Assembly: GCA_027576995.1 (NCBI GenBank)
Contig: JANBQC010000353.1
Location: forward strand, 1 to 28,971
Reading direction: 5' to 3'
Length of the DNA: 28,971 bases
Source: Dimargaris cristalligena
Taxonomy: Eukaryota > Kickxellomycota > Dimargaritomycetes > Dimargaritales > Dimargaritaceae
A model generated the notes under the pieces. The model made no database searches and was not told the origin of the DNA. It saw nothing but the letters and a program-made list of their open reading frames with translations. The translations under genes and the position numbers were made by a program. Shown here piece after piece: positions 1-10,126 of the stretch; position 1 is the stretch's first letter; every line of letters begins with the position of its first letter.

Positions 1-594
1 GGGGCATACTTCCGATAAGTGCGAAAAATAGATAAAAAATAAAAGTAGGTAAAAAATGTGGTAAGTTCACCACAGTTAGTATTGTGCCTGTACCTGATGC
101 TAGTAGCCCACCTGGCTGAGCCTAAGCCTTGCCTACTATTAGAAGCCTATCCTCAGGACTCTTGATGGACTAAGAGTGATTAACCTGGGTAACAAGGGAT
201 AAAATTACTAATATATATTTACTAATGTCTATTATTTATATACATTTATGTATTTATCTCAAAAGCCACATTAGTTGAAATGGGTCTATACCACTTGAAC
301 CATGCAACCTTTCCACTGAAACAATAGCAGGTTTATTCATAGGGTCAAATAGTATTTACACTTTATGCCTGCCAAGTAATAATAAAAGGCGGATAAAATA
401 CTTTTACCTTTTATCTAAGAAACTCACTATTCTATTCTTTTCTATTATTTTTCATTTCTACTGTACCTTAGTCATATTTGTAAGTTTCCCCACCACACCT
501 TCAACAGGATTTACATCCTTATTTTTGGTATATCACCTTACATGTGTATTATCTCCATTCCACCTAGTCTCAACTTTCCAATTATCCAATAGCA
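1..594. other. AT-rich region without a recognised gene
   Basis: I see no long open frame, tRNA-like structure or repeat here. The sequence is AT-rich and becomes pyrimidine-rich near 420-590, which would suit a fungal promoter for the reading frame that begins at 595. No clear TATA box was found close to that start. Confidence 0.4.
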
Positions 595-1640
595 ATGTCC
601 AAAATAATCATTGGTAAAACTGGCTGGGCAATGGCATACCTAATGGTCAGTTCCTTGTTGTCAGCTATGGACACCCTGTTATCTAGCCAGTTTAATAGCT
701 TATTGCCAAACCCACCACATAACACTGGTGGTCAAAGTGAAATGGTTGATGAAAAATGGCTAATTATTGTGACGGATCTTTACAGTATCCCGGAACTTGC
801 CAATGTTGGTCACCCTGGCCCTGACTATATCAATTGGTGACAAAACCCGGCAATTGTTACTGACGGCTCAGAGTTCGCTGATGATAGTCACGTGGACCCT
901 TACAATCTCGATTGGAATGCTACTTTAGCCTACCTTCAAACCCAAGGCCTATTCCAAAGTGGCAGCTTCAATTCCGAACAGTGTCCAGTTACCAGTCAGC
1001 CCCAGCTCAGCAACTCAACCTTCCGAATTTCAACCTGGGAAAATCAATTTTCACGACCAGGAGGCCTTCTGCATTCCAAGTGTAGCCCGGAACCTCTAGG
1101 CCTTTAGACCACTGGGAACAAGAAATCATCACCAAGGTCTTTGAGGACTGCCAAACTCAATCAAAGCTGGTATTCCCGCTGAACCTTATGAAGGGTGTTC
1201 CCTTATATAATAGCAAAAGCCCAATGCCGTCGGTCTTAAGTGACCATATAATGAAACTATTTAAAGATGTTCTTTCAGCTATTGGTAGAGGGAATACAGC
1301 AGCCATGCGAAAATACTCAGCAAGCAAAACTACCCGGGTGTATATTGATATTACAGAAGAGCCACCGAGGCCCCACTTTATGTACACGTTGGATTGGGAT
1401 ACCAGCTACCAGACCAGTACGATTCAGGATTTGACCGACGAAAATGGCTACCGCTGCGAAGACCTGTTTCAGCTTCTTAGACGGGGTTCACTATACCTAA
1501 CTATTCGTAAGATTCTCATGAGGAATGCTATTGAAGACATCAAAAAATTTGTAGATAAGCATGTGAAGAAATCAAATGAAAGACGTACGGAGTTTTGGAT
1601 AAAGTATTGCAACCTTAATACACTCTCAATTTCCTGCTAA
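595..1640 (+). pseudogene. Unknown, probably secreted protein; frame-broken or unusually spliced
   Basis: An ATG at 595 opens an 81-codon frame with a hydrophobic stretch at about residues 11-31 that looks like a signal peptide or anchor. A TGA at 838-840 follows a Trp codon. The same frame then stays open to a TAG at 1105-1107. From about 1086 a second frame takes over and runs to TAA at 1638-1640, coding for about 180 residues with an acidic/aromatic middle and a Lys/Arg-rich helical-looking C-terminus. Two readings fit. It may be a pseudogene with a nonsense codon and a frameshift. Alternatively, an 87-nt intron at 785-871 (GTATCC..CTCAG, in phase) could remove the TGA, leaving the shift near 1020-1107 unexplained. 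I do not recognise the family. Both halves read like protein, so the gene probably decayed recently or belongs to a fast-evolving lineage-specific family. Confidence 0.45.
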
Positions 1641-2976
1641 AGTAAACCAGTTTGAATTATTGAATCTCTTCATTATTTCTATTTTACAATCTTGCTATTA
1701 TACCTAGCCCCCTTGCCTTAGTTGAAACTCGAATAAATCATTATTGTAACAGCAATTTCCCCAAGGCAACATCCAGTTCCATAATGCCCACTTATTCATT
1801 CCTAGTTGATACCTAAAAGATTTCTCCATCATGTCCTTATAATTATTCTAAAGGCTCCTCTAGTTCCTATCAGATCTTAGTATATAGTAGCGGGTAATGT
1901 CTAGTGCCACTACCACCATTCCCAGATAAACCACCACGTGTCATCCTCACATATAAATACTCCCTCGAGGGTTTCGACATGGGATTCATCAACTTATTTC
2001 CTGTTAGTTTACGTCAATAAACCCATTGGCACCCGCCTCCGGTTAGAACACCACCCTTAGGTCATCATATATTTATAATTCAGTTCATAAATGCCAACCA
2101 CCGATAAATACCATAAAAGAGACCCCCTGGATTTGTCCTCTTCGGATACCCAACTTCATGAAATATGTCCCGATATTAAAATGGTTAACTTCTAGGTCGA
2201 TTCGCCAACAGGACTTCCCAGAATTCTCCTAATTAGTATGCATTCTATTAAATATGTTGGAATACAGAAACGAAGTAATTAAACTGTAAGTAAAGGAAGA
2301 AAGCGTCTGGAGGACGGTAGGTGGCTTTAGGCGGCTAGTTTTATTGAATAGTATAATCGGTGGGGCGAATTATAAATGATTAAAATGAGTGGCATTATGA
2401 TAACTAAATAAGCTAACATAATTGGCAGATATAGGATAGGATAAAATGCCCGTCGGGACATATTTTTTAACAAGGTGATAGCAATCAGGGGATGTCACAA
2501 ATAGGTTTACTGGCTCGGATGGGAGAGAGGGGCATAACGGGTATATTGTATCATAAATAAACGTAACTGAGCTAAGGAGGTAAGAGAACTAAGTGCCCCT
2601 CGTTTTATGCGCTGGGCCACTCCTATAAAGGAGAACCGTATACGCGGATGGCGTAGGATGGGATGGCCGTCTGACAGTCATTAAGTAAATAGTAGGCAGA
2701 TAAATAGGTTAAGAGCATATCAGTTATGTCAGTTGTTTCTATCGACGGCATGGGGGTGTTGGAAGTCACCTGGGATTGTCAGGGGAGTTTACGGGGCAGT
2801 ATCAGGTCAAAGTTAATTGACCAGGGTGACAGCCCATCTCAATAACTATGCCAATTATCAGAACCAATCTACTCTCAAAAAATCACCTAATCTGCTCCAT
2901 TGGCCTTCCACATTATTTTAGTGTACACCGGCTTCACAACAAACTCGAAGCAATGCTCCTACACATCAGTAAATAC
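1641..2976. other. Gene-poor region with one orphan promoter-like spot
   Basis: No convincing coding frame on either strand. A CACGTG E-box at 1935-1940 is followed by TATAAATA at 1952-1959 and an ATG at 1978, but the frame from that ATG closes after 13 codons. The element may be the relic of a lost gene or belong to a very short transcript. The rest is AT-rich with scattered GGGG runs around 2430-2650, and I can assign nothing to it. Confidence 0.35.
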
Positions 2977-3431
2977 TTAAATGACCGGGTGACTATTTTG
3001 ATTGTTTTCATCAACAACTCTGATTTGGTTCTCACGATTCTTAACGAAAACAGGATCGAAGGGGTCGGTGATGAAGAGGTCGATTATTTCACCCGATGCA
3101 GAACGACCTGTGTTAGCGAATATGTGGAAGAGCAACTCAACACCTACTTCGGCTACCTCAAGTCCTTTGTAATCGGGGCCGAGTCGTACACTGACTTGGG
3201 CGAAGGCCACGGTGATAGGGCGGCAATGCCTCTGAAATTAGTGTGGACCAATTCGATAAAGTCATCGCCGAGTTCAGCGCCAATTTCCGCGGCAGGTTGG
3301 CCAACATCAATGCGGTAGCAATCTGAAACTTCTCCAACTTGGAAAACAATATCCACATTTTGCATAATGTTCTGGGGCAACTGAATCTGTCTTATAAAGG
3401 ACTATACCCCCTTATTGATCGTCGCTTTACC
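2977..3431 (-). pseudogene. Decayed minus-strand coding fragment, unknown family
   Basis: Two overlapping minus-strand frames read like one protein interrupted by a frameshift near 3155-3210. The first runs down from 3380 and includes the stretch VDIVFQVGEVSDCYRIDVG. The second ends with TAA at 2979-2977 and includes VAEVGVELLFHIFANTG. Just upstream, the frame ending at 3431 contains ARDRFVW and meets a GTAAAG donor at 3430, with a TTCAG acceptor at 3381. That 50-nt interval does not keep the frame. There is no usable ATG. A plus-strand ATG frame of 156 codons at 2848-3318 covers the same DNA, but its end (Ser/Pro/Ala-rich) looks like an antisense shadow. The family is not recognised. Pseudogene status is inferred from the frame breaks. 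Confidence 0.35.
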
Positions 3432-4321
3432 AAACAAAACGGTCGCGGGCCCCGGAGCCAGCCGGCCTAATCAACGGCCCGTTGGTATTCAAAATGTCAT
3501 GGCTGAGATCAAAAAATAAAAATCCAATTTCTAAATGGCTGGGATGAACCATCTGGTTTTATTCTATTCTATTTTAGTTTTATAGGTATATATAATTTAT
3601 GACGCCCTTGGTTCCATACAAAACATTGGGTCTGTTTCTAGAGGTATTTTACACCAGGATGCTTATGTGGTTTTAGCCTTACTAAATGGAAGCGCAGTAT
3701 TTCCGTTGGGGACCATATTATGCAGGGAAACTATGTGCACATAAGTGTTTCTTTTCACTCGACATTATCCATCGGAGTTTTACCATTTTTGACGGAAATT
3801 TAAGGTTCTGTGCTTGTCCGAAAAAAATAGAAAAAACCATGCCAGATATTTTTGAAAACCTAGAAATTCTATAAAATTATTTCCCCAATATGCACGTCAG
3901 CTTAGTAAGATTATGTTGTCATATCGTCTAGTTCTACATAGAATACTGACTATTAAATGATGCATTCGTAAGCCGAAAGCTTACTAATATCCCTCCCCAA
4001 GCCATATCTTTTAGATCGCACCGACGTGGGCCATAGTCACTAAGTAGTACGCCGTTCCTTTCCAATAATTGAAGTTGAATACAAAATCAAGGATGAATTG
4101 GTCATCCAATGGATTTTCTGGCCATGTCGCGCGGGAGATTAGTAATGGACCCCATCGATTAATAATACCTAAACACAATGTGTTTGCATACGCAATCGAC
4201 CACCTTGATTTAGTGGTACGAATGGGTGTGAGACCAAGATTATCATCATCTGGAACGCTACACTCTACCCTATAGGCCGTCCTATCATGATGAGCCCTGT
4301 AGCCTGTCTCTGTACAATGCG
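3432..4321. other. Intergenic region, no recognised gene
   Basis: AT-rich. An ATG frame at 3686-3874 (62 codons) and a TTG-initiated frame at 4069-4275 are short and match nothing I know. The upstream regulatory region of the GST gene should occupy the right-hand end. Confidence 0.35.
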
Positions 4322-4329
4322 TATAAAAA
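4322..4329 (+). promoter_or_regulatory. TATA box of the GST gene
   Basis: TATAAAAA lies 127 nt upstream of the GST start codon at 4456 and is followed by a pyrimidine-rich leader. An upstream ATG at 4331 sits right against the TATA box, so it probably precedes the transcription start. Confidence 0.55.
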
Positions 4330-4455
4330 CATGGTCGCCCGTCTTCCAGAAATCAACCAATATATTCGCCATCACTTTTCACCAGTCTTCAACTACATCC
4401 GAAATACTTTACCTACTACACCCTTTCATCTCCCTGCTCTAAGTCGTACGCAACC

Positions 4456-5359
4456 ATGTCTTCGTCCACTTCCAAAGCCCCCATTACTCTCTACACCGCC
4501 GGTAAGTTTGTAGGGATGATATCCCCGTCGTAGTTCGATTTTAGCAAATGCAATCGACCCTCTCTTATCAAGGTGCCCGTGCCAGACTACAGGTACTTGT
4601 ATCCGCTCTGGCCACAGTTGGGAGTAATATACTATTCCATTATAACCAATTGCTAATGCTGAGCCCCAATCGCATCTTCTGCGTGGAATTTATCCTTGCT
4701 ATTCCTAAAACCATGCAGCCACCCCCAATGGATGGAAGGTGACCATCGCCCTGGAAGAGCTCGGAATCCCCTATGAGCTCAAATCCCTTGACATTAGTAC
4801 CAACGTGCAGAAAGAGGAGTGGTTCCTCAAGATCAACCCCAACGGACGCATTCCCGCCATTATTGATCACAAGCACGGCGACTTCCCCATCTTTGAGTCT
4901 GGGGCCATTCTGCTCTGGTTGGGTGAACACTACGACCCGGAGCACAAGCTGTGGCCCGCTGACCCTAAACTCCAGTCCGAAGTGACCCAGTGGATCATGT
5001 TTCAGATGGGCGGAATTGGACCCATGCAGGGTCAGGCCGGTCATTTCCGACGCTCCGCACCCGAAGTAAACGAATACGGCATCACCCGCTACACCAATGA
5101 GACCCGCCGCCTGTACGGTGTGCTCGAGCGGCGCCTGGCTAACCAGGACTACTTGGTCAACAACCAGTACAGTTTGGCCGATATCATCAACTTTAGCTGG
5201 GTTGCGTGCCACGGGTACGCTGAAATTGATATTTCGGACCTACCAAATGTTCAGGCGTGGATGAAGCGCATCCTGGCCCGCCCTGCCGTACCCAAGGGTA
5301 TGCGCAGCCCGGGATCGCCCATGGTCGAGGAAATCCTCAAGAAGGCCAATGTGGCTTAA
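4456..5359 (+). CDS. Ure2p-like glutathione S-transferase
   Basis: Predicted cytosolic glutathione transferase or thiol-disulfide oxidoreductase of the Ure2p/YfcG (nu-class-like) group. Exons 4456-4501 and 4719-5359 flank a 217-nt intron (GTAAGT..GCAG, phase 1) and give 228 residues, typical for the family. The splice joins the N-terminal beta strand ITLYTA to TPNGWK. The TPNGxK loop, here residues 17-22, is the hallmark of this group; Thr/Asn in it take the place of the Tyr/Ser/Cys catalytic residue of other classes. NPNGRIPAI (55-62, with the cis-proline) and FESGAI (74-78, glutathione gamma-glutamyl contact) complete the thioredoxin-fold G-site. The all-helical C-terminal domain covers about 100-220 and includes SLADI and a conserved PNVQAWMKRI segment. 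No N-terminal Asn/Gln-rich prion domain is present, unlike yeast Ure2. Whether it acts in nitrogen signalling or detoxification cannot be told. AATAAA at 5470-5475 may be its poly(A) signal. Confidence 0.92.
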
Positions 5360-5726
5360 AGGGCGTGTATCTTTGAATCGTAAATTGTAAACCCGTGTTT
5401 TACTTATAACCCAGTGGTTTGACCCAAACTGATAGGCGGCCTTAGAATAGTAATACTATAGCTTAACCGAATAAAGCAGTGTCACATATACAATTGTAAT
5501 GTTTTAGGAGGCGAGGAAAGAACGGGCCATATATTCCGACTGATAAGCACGGAACTGAAATATCCATTACCAAGAATATTGATAGGGTAGCCTTTTGCTG
5601 AATAGAAATGGGGTTGAGTGGATGTAATAGGAACGATTTATTGGCAAGAGAGATATACCTTGTGGAGCAGATGGAGGATGGGTCTAGTGCTACAGGCAGC
5701 AACAGCCAGTAGGGCGGCTTTAATCT

Positions 5727-5870
5727 GGGTGAAATTCGGCCCATTTGTATAAAGTTTTTAATTATATATGTATAGGAAAATAGGCGAGGGATTCATTTTT
5801 AACCCATAATATTTGCCTCATCCAACGGATTTTTCGTTATACAGCCTAGTTAAATATCTCCTTTATGTAT
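5727..5870. repeat. Dispersed repeat, copy A
   Basis: This stretch of about 145 bp aligns along its whole length with 10797-10945 in the same orientation. The best-conserved core is TTGCCTCATC, then about six bases later GGATTTTTCGTTATACAGCC, which is identical in both copies. Weaker similarity extends some 20-30 bp further left. Copy A lies directly downstream of the F-box-like gene (stop at 5884 on the minus strand), so it could be that gene's 3' untranslated region or a short non-autonomous element. Confidence 0.75.
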
Positions 5871-5883
5871 TTGTGGGTATTTT

Positions 5884-7305
5884 TTAAGACTGATGCCCAA
5901 ACGGTTCCTTCACTAATTTGGCATGGTTTGTAATACGAATATCTGGATATCTGGCTTGGAGACTATAAATGGAGTCAGGTGTAGATAGCCACACTCCCAA
6001 TTCCTGGAGATTAGGTAATCGCGAAACTATTTGCTGCAGTACTATTGGATCGCAGGTGATTTGCCTGATGCACAGAGTGGCGATGTTGGGATTGTAGAAC
6101 ATCCGAGATAATCGTTCAAGATCCCCCCCATCAAGCAAAAAATCCGCGTATAAGAAGCTCAGCCGATGGCAACCTGATAGTAGTGCGGAGAAAGTTAAGT
6201 CACCGTCAAAACATTCCCCGAATTTGACTATACAGAGACTAGGAAAATTGGTAGCGATGAGTTGGGGCAGGTTGCTACCCAAGGAGCATCTGTAAAGACC
6301 AAGAAATATAATGTTTGGCCAGAGCTGATCAAACAGTTGTAATAGGCCGCCCCAAACTTCCGGGTCGGTTTGAACCTGGTACCTTGGTTGTGTAAAACTA
6401 AGCGATAGGCGTCTCAGTAAAGGATAGTCAGTGGCTAGGATGGTGCCCAGATGGTCTACATTAGTGACTTGTCGTCCACATTCAAGAGTGAGAGACACGA
6501 GATTGCAAAAGGTAGGAACCGGAGAGTGGAAAAGCGAAGCGACATCCCATGGCCCACCTGTTAGTCGAAGGTGGGATACAAGGAAGAAGTCATTCACCAA
6601 CATTTGGCACAATTGATTGTCCACGTCGATCAGATTGAGATCCAGGCGCCTCAACCCAGTAAAGGGCTCCAGAATTACCCGGACAATATCAGTATTAACT
6701 TGACTGTCTCGCCAGGGGTAGAGTCGGAGCACCCGAACTGAGCTCAGATGATGCCTTATTTCAGCCGGCCAGGTTCCATCGACGAGTCCCTGGCTGAACT
6801 CACCAAGGTTGACAATATCCGGTGTAAACGCCAAGGTCAGCATTCGGGGCGGTTGCATGAGCTGGCCTAGATAGTGGGGAACGATATTCCAATACAACAG
6901 ACTTTGTATATCAATGTGCAGATGGCTGACTGGGCAGGACGAGGCCGCCACATTCTGAAAGTCGCTTTGGAATAAATGCCGAAGTAAACCGAAGCCGGCG
7001 TCAATTTTTAAGTATAGTCGCCGAATAAAAGGGTGGTGGCGGTTAATGAACAACGTGTATAGATCAGTCAACTCCCGATCATTGCTGAATCCAAATGAAA
7101 GTGAGCAGAAGGGCATCACCCGGTTGCGGAGAAGGGGGCAAACGGCCGCTAGATGGAGCTGGTCGCGGTTGTCGAGGTGGCGGATGACACCCTGTCCTAG
7201 GTGACTGTTGCCCAGGTCGAATAATCCGAGCAGAAGCGTGAGGCCCGGACCAGTAGGACTAGTTGCGAGATATTTAGATCGACTAATAGTTAGAGAAGTC
7301 CCCAT
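5884..7305 (-). CDS. F-box/LRR-like protein, single exon
   Basis: Likely substrate-recognition subunit of an SCF-type ubiquitin ligase. I chose the ATG at 7305-7303, giving 473 residues; the open frame extends four codons further only to a GTG. A degenerate F-box-like segment lies at about residues 27-70, containing GVIRHLDNRDQLHLAAVCPLLR. It is followed by irregular leucine-rich units across about 90-460 (patterns such as LRRLDLNLI, LVSLTLECG, LRRLSLSF, NLQELGVWL). There is no signal peptide or membrane segment. Such single-exon F-box/LRR-like genes often form large lineage-specific families in early-diverging fungi, which would fit the poor match to any named protein. The F-box is weak, so a plain LRR protein remains possible. 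Repeat copy A lies immediately downstream of the stop. The substrate cannot be predicted. Confidence 0.75.
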   Translation of the reverse strand: MGTSLTISRSKYLATSPTGPGLTLLLGLFDLGNSHLGQGVIRHLDNRDQLHLAAVCPLLRNRVMPFCSLSFGFSNDRELTDLYTLFINRHHPFIRRLYLKIDAGFGLLRHLFQSDFQNVAASSCPVSHLHIDIQSLLYWNIVPHYLGQLMQPPRMLTLAFTPDIVNLGEFSQGLVDGTWPAEIRHHLSSVRVLRLYPWRDSQVNTDIVRVILEPFTGLRRLDLNLIDVDNQLCQMLVNDFFLVSHLRLTGGPWDVASLFHSPVPTFCNLVSLTLECGRQVTNVDHLGTILATDYPLLRRLSLSFTQPRYQVQTDPEVWGGLLQLFDQLWPNIIFLGLYRCSLGSNLPQLIATNFPSLCIVKFGECFDGDLTFSALLSGCHRLSFLYADFLLDGGDLERLSRMFYNPNIATLCIRQITCDPIVLQQIVSRLPNLQELGVWLSTPDSIYSLQARYPDIRITNHAKLVKEPFGHQS

Positions 7306-7410
7306 TGTGATAGTCACAGCTGACGGTTTGTGTTTACCGCCGTGGCTAAAGTAGAAAAGTGATAGAGTGATAGGAAGTATTGATTCAGTGTCGCTGACTA
7401 GGGGGTGGGC

Positions 7411-7417
7411 TTATATA
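7411..7417 (-). promoter_or_regulatory. TATA box of the F-box-like gene
   Basis: The minus strand reads TATATAA about 105 nt upstream of the start codon at 7305, a normal spacing for the TATA-containing genes in this window. Confidence 0.45.
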
Positions 7418-7932
7418 GCTGCTTTCAATGGTATTGGTAACAAGGCCCTTTTCCAAGTATTTCCCATCCGATATATACTAACAGCTATCCAGCCTTGCAG
7501 TTTCTACACTGAATCATACATTCGGCACCGCACCCACTGGGCCAAATGAGACCTCTCACCACACTGGACATGCATACTTGTCTCCCCCCAGACGTGATGA
7601 GCCTGCTAGTCCATACCCAGGTTACCTTTAATAACCATCTACCACCCGCCGCCGCCCGGATATCAGTGCTCTATATTGCCGATAGGCTTCTGAATGTGAA
7701 TGGGAGCATATGATCACTTCTAAACCGTACAACTACATTGTAATTATTATCGATTGGACAAAGCCGACGCCTTGAGTGAGTTATCATATTATTTATTACA
7801 GACTTCCCTAAATGTTTTAAATTATCAATCTTGCTTACTATCAGCTACGCTATTAATAATTAGGGGCATATTCCTTTCGAAAAATAGTTATGAACCATTC
7901 CTCATCACATATCGACGATCTACACTATTGGT
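7418..7932. other. Intergenic region between two minus-strand genes
   Basis: It holds the F-box gene's upstream region and the 3' flank of GlnA-like gene 1. AT-rich around 7740-7880. Short frames at 7367-7549 and 7754-7936 lack any protein character. Confidence 0.4.
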
Positions 7933-9907
7933 TTAAATAACCTCGAGATAACGCGAGAGCTCCCAGCTGGTAATCGCCTGTTCAAACTGACGCCATTCGT
8001 GGATGCGAGTCTGCACATAATGCTCGACGAAGGCATCCCCCAAGACCTGCCGGGCAATGGATCCCGGCTCCTGCATGGCTTTGATAGCCTCCGACAAGTT
8101 GCGACTTAAACGGACGCCCTTGGGGTGCTCGGGGTTTACTTGCCCGGTCACCACCACCTGGGGGCTACCTGCGCCCGACATGGTCTTGACGGGTGATTCG
8201 TAGCTAACGTTGATGACGGTGGGGATTTGGCCCCCCGTCGGGTCAATGGCGCCCAGTCCCCCCACCGGCAACCGGTGGAGACCATTTTTAATTCCCCACA
8301 GACCGCAGCCGAAACAGGCGGCCGCAACCAGATGGGTATTTACGTCCGCCCCCGGGACCCTCAGTTCCAACCGGCTGGACTGGCCCCGTCGCCGCCAGGT
8401 GCGAAGCTGTTCTTCGGTTAACGCCTCACCGGGTGCCATCGCCGCGGATTGTTCCGCCTCCGACGGGGCCCCGCGCGTAGCGGTTGCACTGGACGGGTCC
8501 GCGGTATTCTCGGCCCGGGGGCGCATGGGGATAATCACCCGAACCGCGGCCGCCCGCTGTTGGTTAGCCCAACTGACAAACACTGGGGCCCAATAGTTTT
8601 CCACCAGACGTTTGTAGCTGTTGACCGTGGGAGCCAAAATGGCCAAGATACTGGGTAAGCCGACGAGGAGGCCGGTAATGAAGGCGGACATGGTATCACT
8701 CATACCTATGGCGCGGTAAGGGTCCTCGGGGGTGGGCCCGGCGAGGGGATCAAAAAAGGCGTTGGCGCCCGTCGCAAGGTGGCGAATTGACATGTGCATG
8801 TGGCCCGAGCAGCCGGGAATATTGGGGACGGGCTTGGCCATAAAGGACGCGATCATCCCATGGGTGAGAGCAACCTGCTTGACGGTCATTTTAAACATGG
8901 CGGCGCGGTCCGCGAGGTCCATGGCGTTGGTGTACTGTAGAGCGCACTCATAAACACCGGGCCCTATTCGATGGTGGGTTCGAGGTTGGAGGAAGAACAT
9001 TAGTGCAGGTTAGTTGGTCTAGGGTTAGACCAGGATCAGTCTAGAGGGTTAAAAGGTTCCCCACATTGATATTCCAGGGGCATGTCACTAAGTGCTTAGC
9101 CCAACTATGCTGCACGAAAGAAATACTAGTACATGGAGTCGATGTCATTAGAACAGTACTCAACCTACCTAGTTCGGTGTGCATGGCCTCAATGGGGATT
9201 CCCATTTGGTCGCATTTCTCCGTAATATCGTTGAAGTACGCCTTTTCCGCAAACGGCCGCATTACCGAGAAGCAGAACTTCCCCGGGGTGATGTGCTCCA
9301 GCTTACTCCCCTCCTTCTCGGCCAAGGATTGGGGGGTTTCACGGAAATTAAAATACTCCAACTCAATTCCGCAGAGGGGCTCCAGGCCTAATTCGGCATA
9401 CTCGCGCATGACTTTCGCCAACACCGTTCGCGGGCACACGGGAATGGAGCGCCCGGCCCGGTCGGCGATACGTAGTAAGAAAAACGGCATATTGTCTTCG
9501 AGCGGTAGCCGACGGAACGAGCGGGTATCCAACCGGGCCCATACGTCACCGAAGCCTTCCTCGGCATTGCCAAAGGGGGTCGGCACGGTGTAGGGCATGT
9601 CCATGACGTCCCAGCCGAACAGGATGGGGATAAAGTCGAATCCGTCTTCGAATGATGAAAGGACCTTTTCCTTGAGGAATGTTTTGCACCGGAACACACC
9701 GTCAATATCGATCATGGCGACCTTGACGCGGGCGTCATGGCGGAGGAGGTCATGCATCTGGTCAAACGTGAGTTCGGGGCCCGAGCAACTGTACACCCCC
9801 TGGCCAGTGGGGAGCCCCGCGCTCGGCAGCGTAGGGTGGGCCGAGGAGGTCGGAGCGGAGCCCGGGGCGTGGGTAGGGGCAGAGGGGGTTACGGGGGATG
9901 TAAGCAT
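7933..9907 (-). CDS. Glutamine synthetase-like (type I GlnA/FluG C-terminal-type) ligase, paralog 1
   Basis: ATP-dependent gamma-glutamyl ligase of the type I GlnA superfamily, in the group that also contains bacterial gamma-glutamylpolyamine synthetases and the C-terminal domain of fungal FluG. It may make glutamine or ligate glutamate to an amine. Exons 9907-9169 and 8963-7933, with a 205-nt intron (GTAGGT..ATAG, phase 1), give 589 residues. The frame is open upstream of the ATG but has no other ATG. Visible motifs: beta-grasp segment VKVAMIDIDG (61-70), FGWD (97-100), metal-site Glu in GIELEYFNF (180-188), HTELGPGVYE (243-252, made by splicing), GCSGHMHMS (297-305), TVNSYKRLVENYW (359-371) and SRLELRVPGADVN (443-455). 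Oddities: a Ser/Pro/Thr/Ala-rich N-terminal extension of about 45 residues, Leu replacing Thr in the HTETG signature, and an Ala/Glu-rich insert at about 394-440 absent from paralog 2. No FluG-type amidohydrolase domain. Confidence 0.9.
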
Positions 9908-10112
9908 AGTGGCAGGCACGAAATGTTGCCGGGAGGGTGGTCGGTTGACGGAAGCGGTAGGGAAGAAAGGCCTGAGGGCAGAAACCGAGTCAGCTAGTAG
10001 GTGATGTAGCCAGGCCGAAGAGGGCTGATGCAAAGTTGAAATCAGAGCGGAACCACGGCAAGATTAAATAAGTGAGTTATATGAGCTGAATATAGACGGG
10101 TGACAGTCCGCC

Positions 10113-10126
10113 GCCTATATATAGGC
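10113..10126. promoter_or_regulatory. Palindromic TATA element upstream of GlnA-like gene 1
   Basis: GCCTATATATAGGC is a perfect 14-bp palindrome about 206 nt upstream of the start codon at 9907. It offers a TATA box on the minus strand and, being symmetrical, on the plus strand too. I see no plus-strand gene that would use it. Confidence 0.5.

Noticed and set aside
2848..3318. 156-codon plus-strand ATG frame
   Set aside because: Overlaps minus-strand frames with better protein character; its Ser/Pro/Ala-rich end looks antisense. Not fully excluded.
4640..5212. 190-codon minus-strand open frame
   Set aside because: Antisense shadow of the GST gene, whose fold motifs and splice junction are clear on the plus strand.
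5463..5744. 93-codon minus-strand ATG frame next to repeat copy A
   Set aside because: No motif, and it runs into the repeat; the corresponding frame is not kept in copy B.
8210..8596. Plus-strand open frames over GlnA-like gene 1
   Set aside because: Opposite-strand shadows caused by high GC; no domain.
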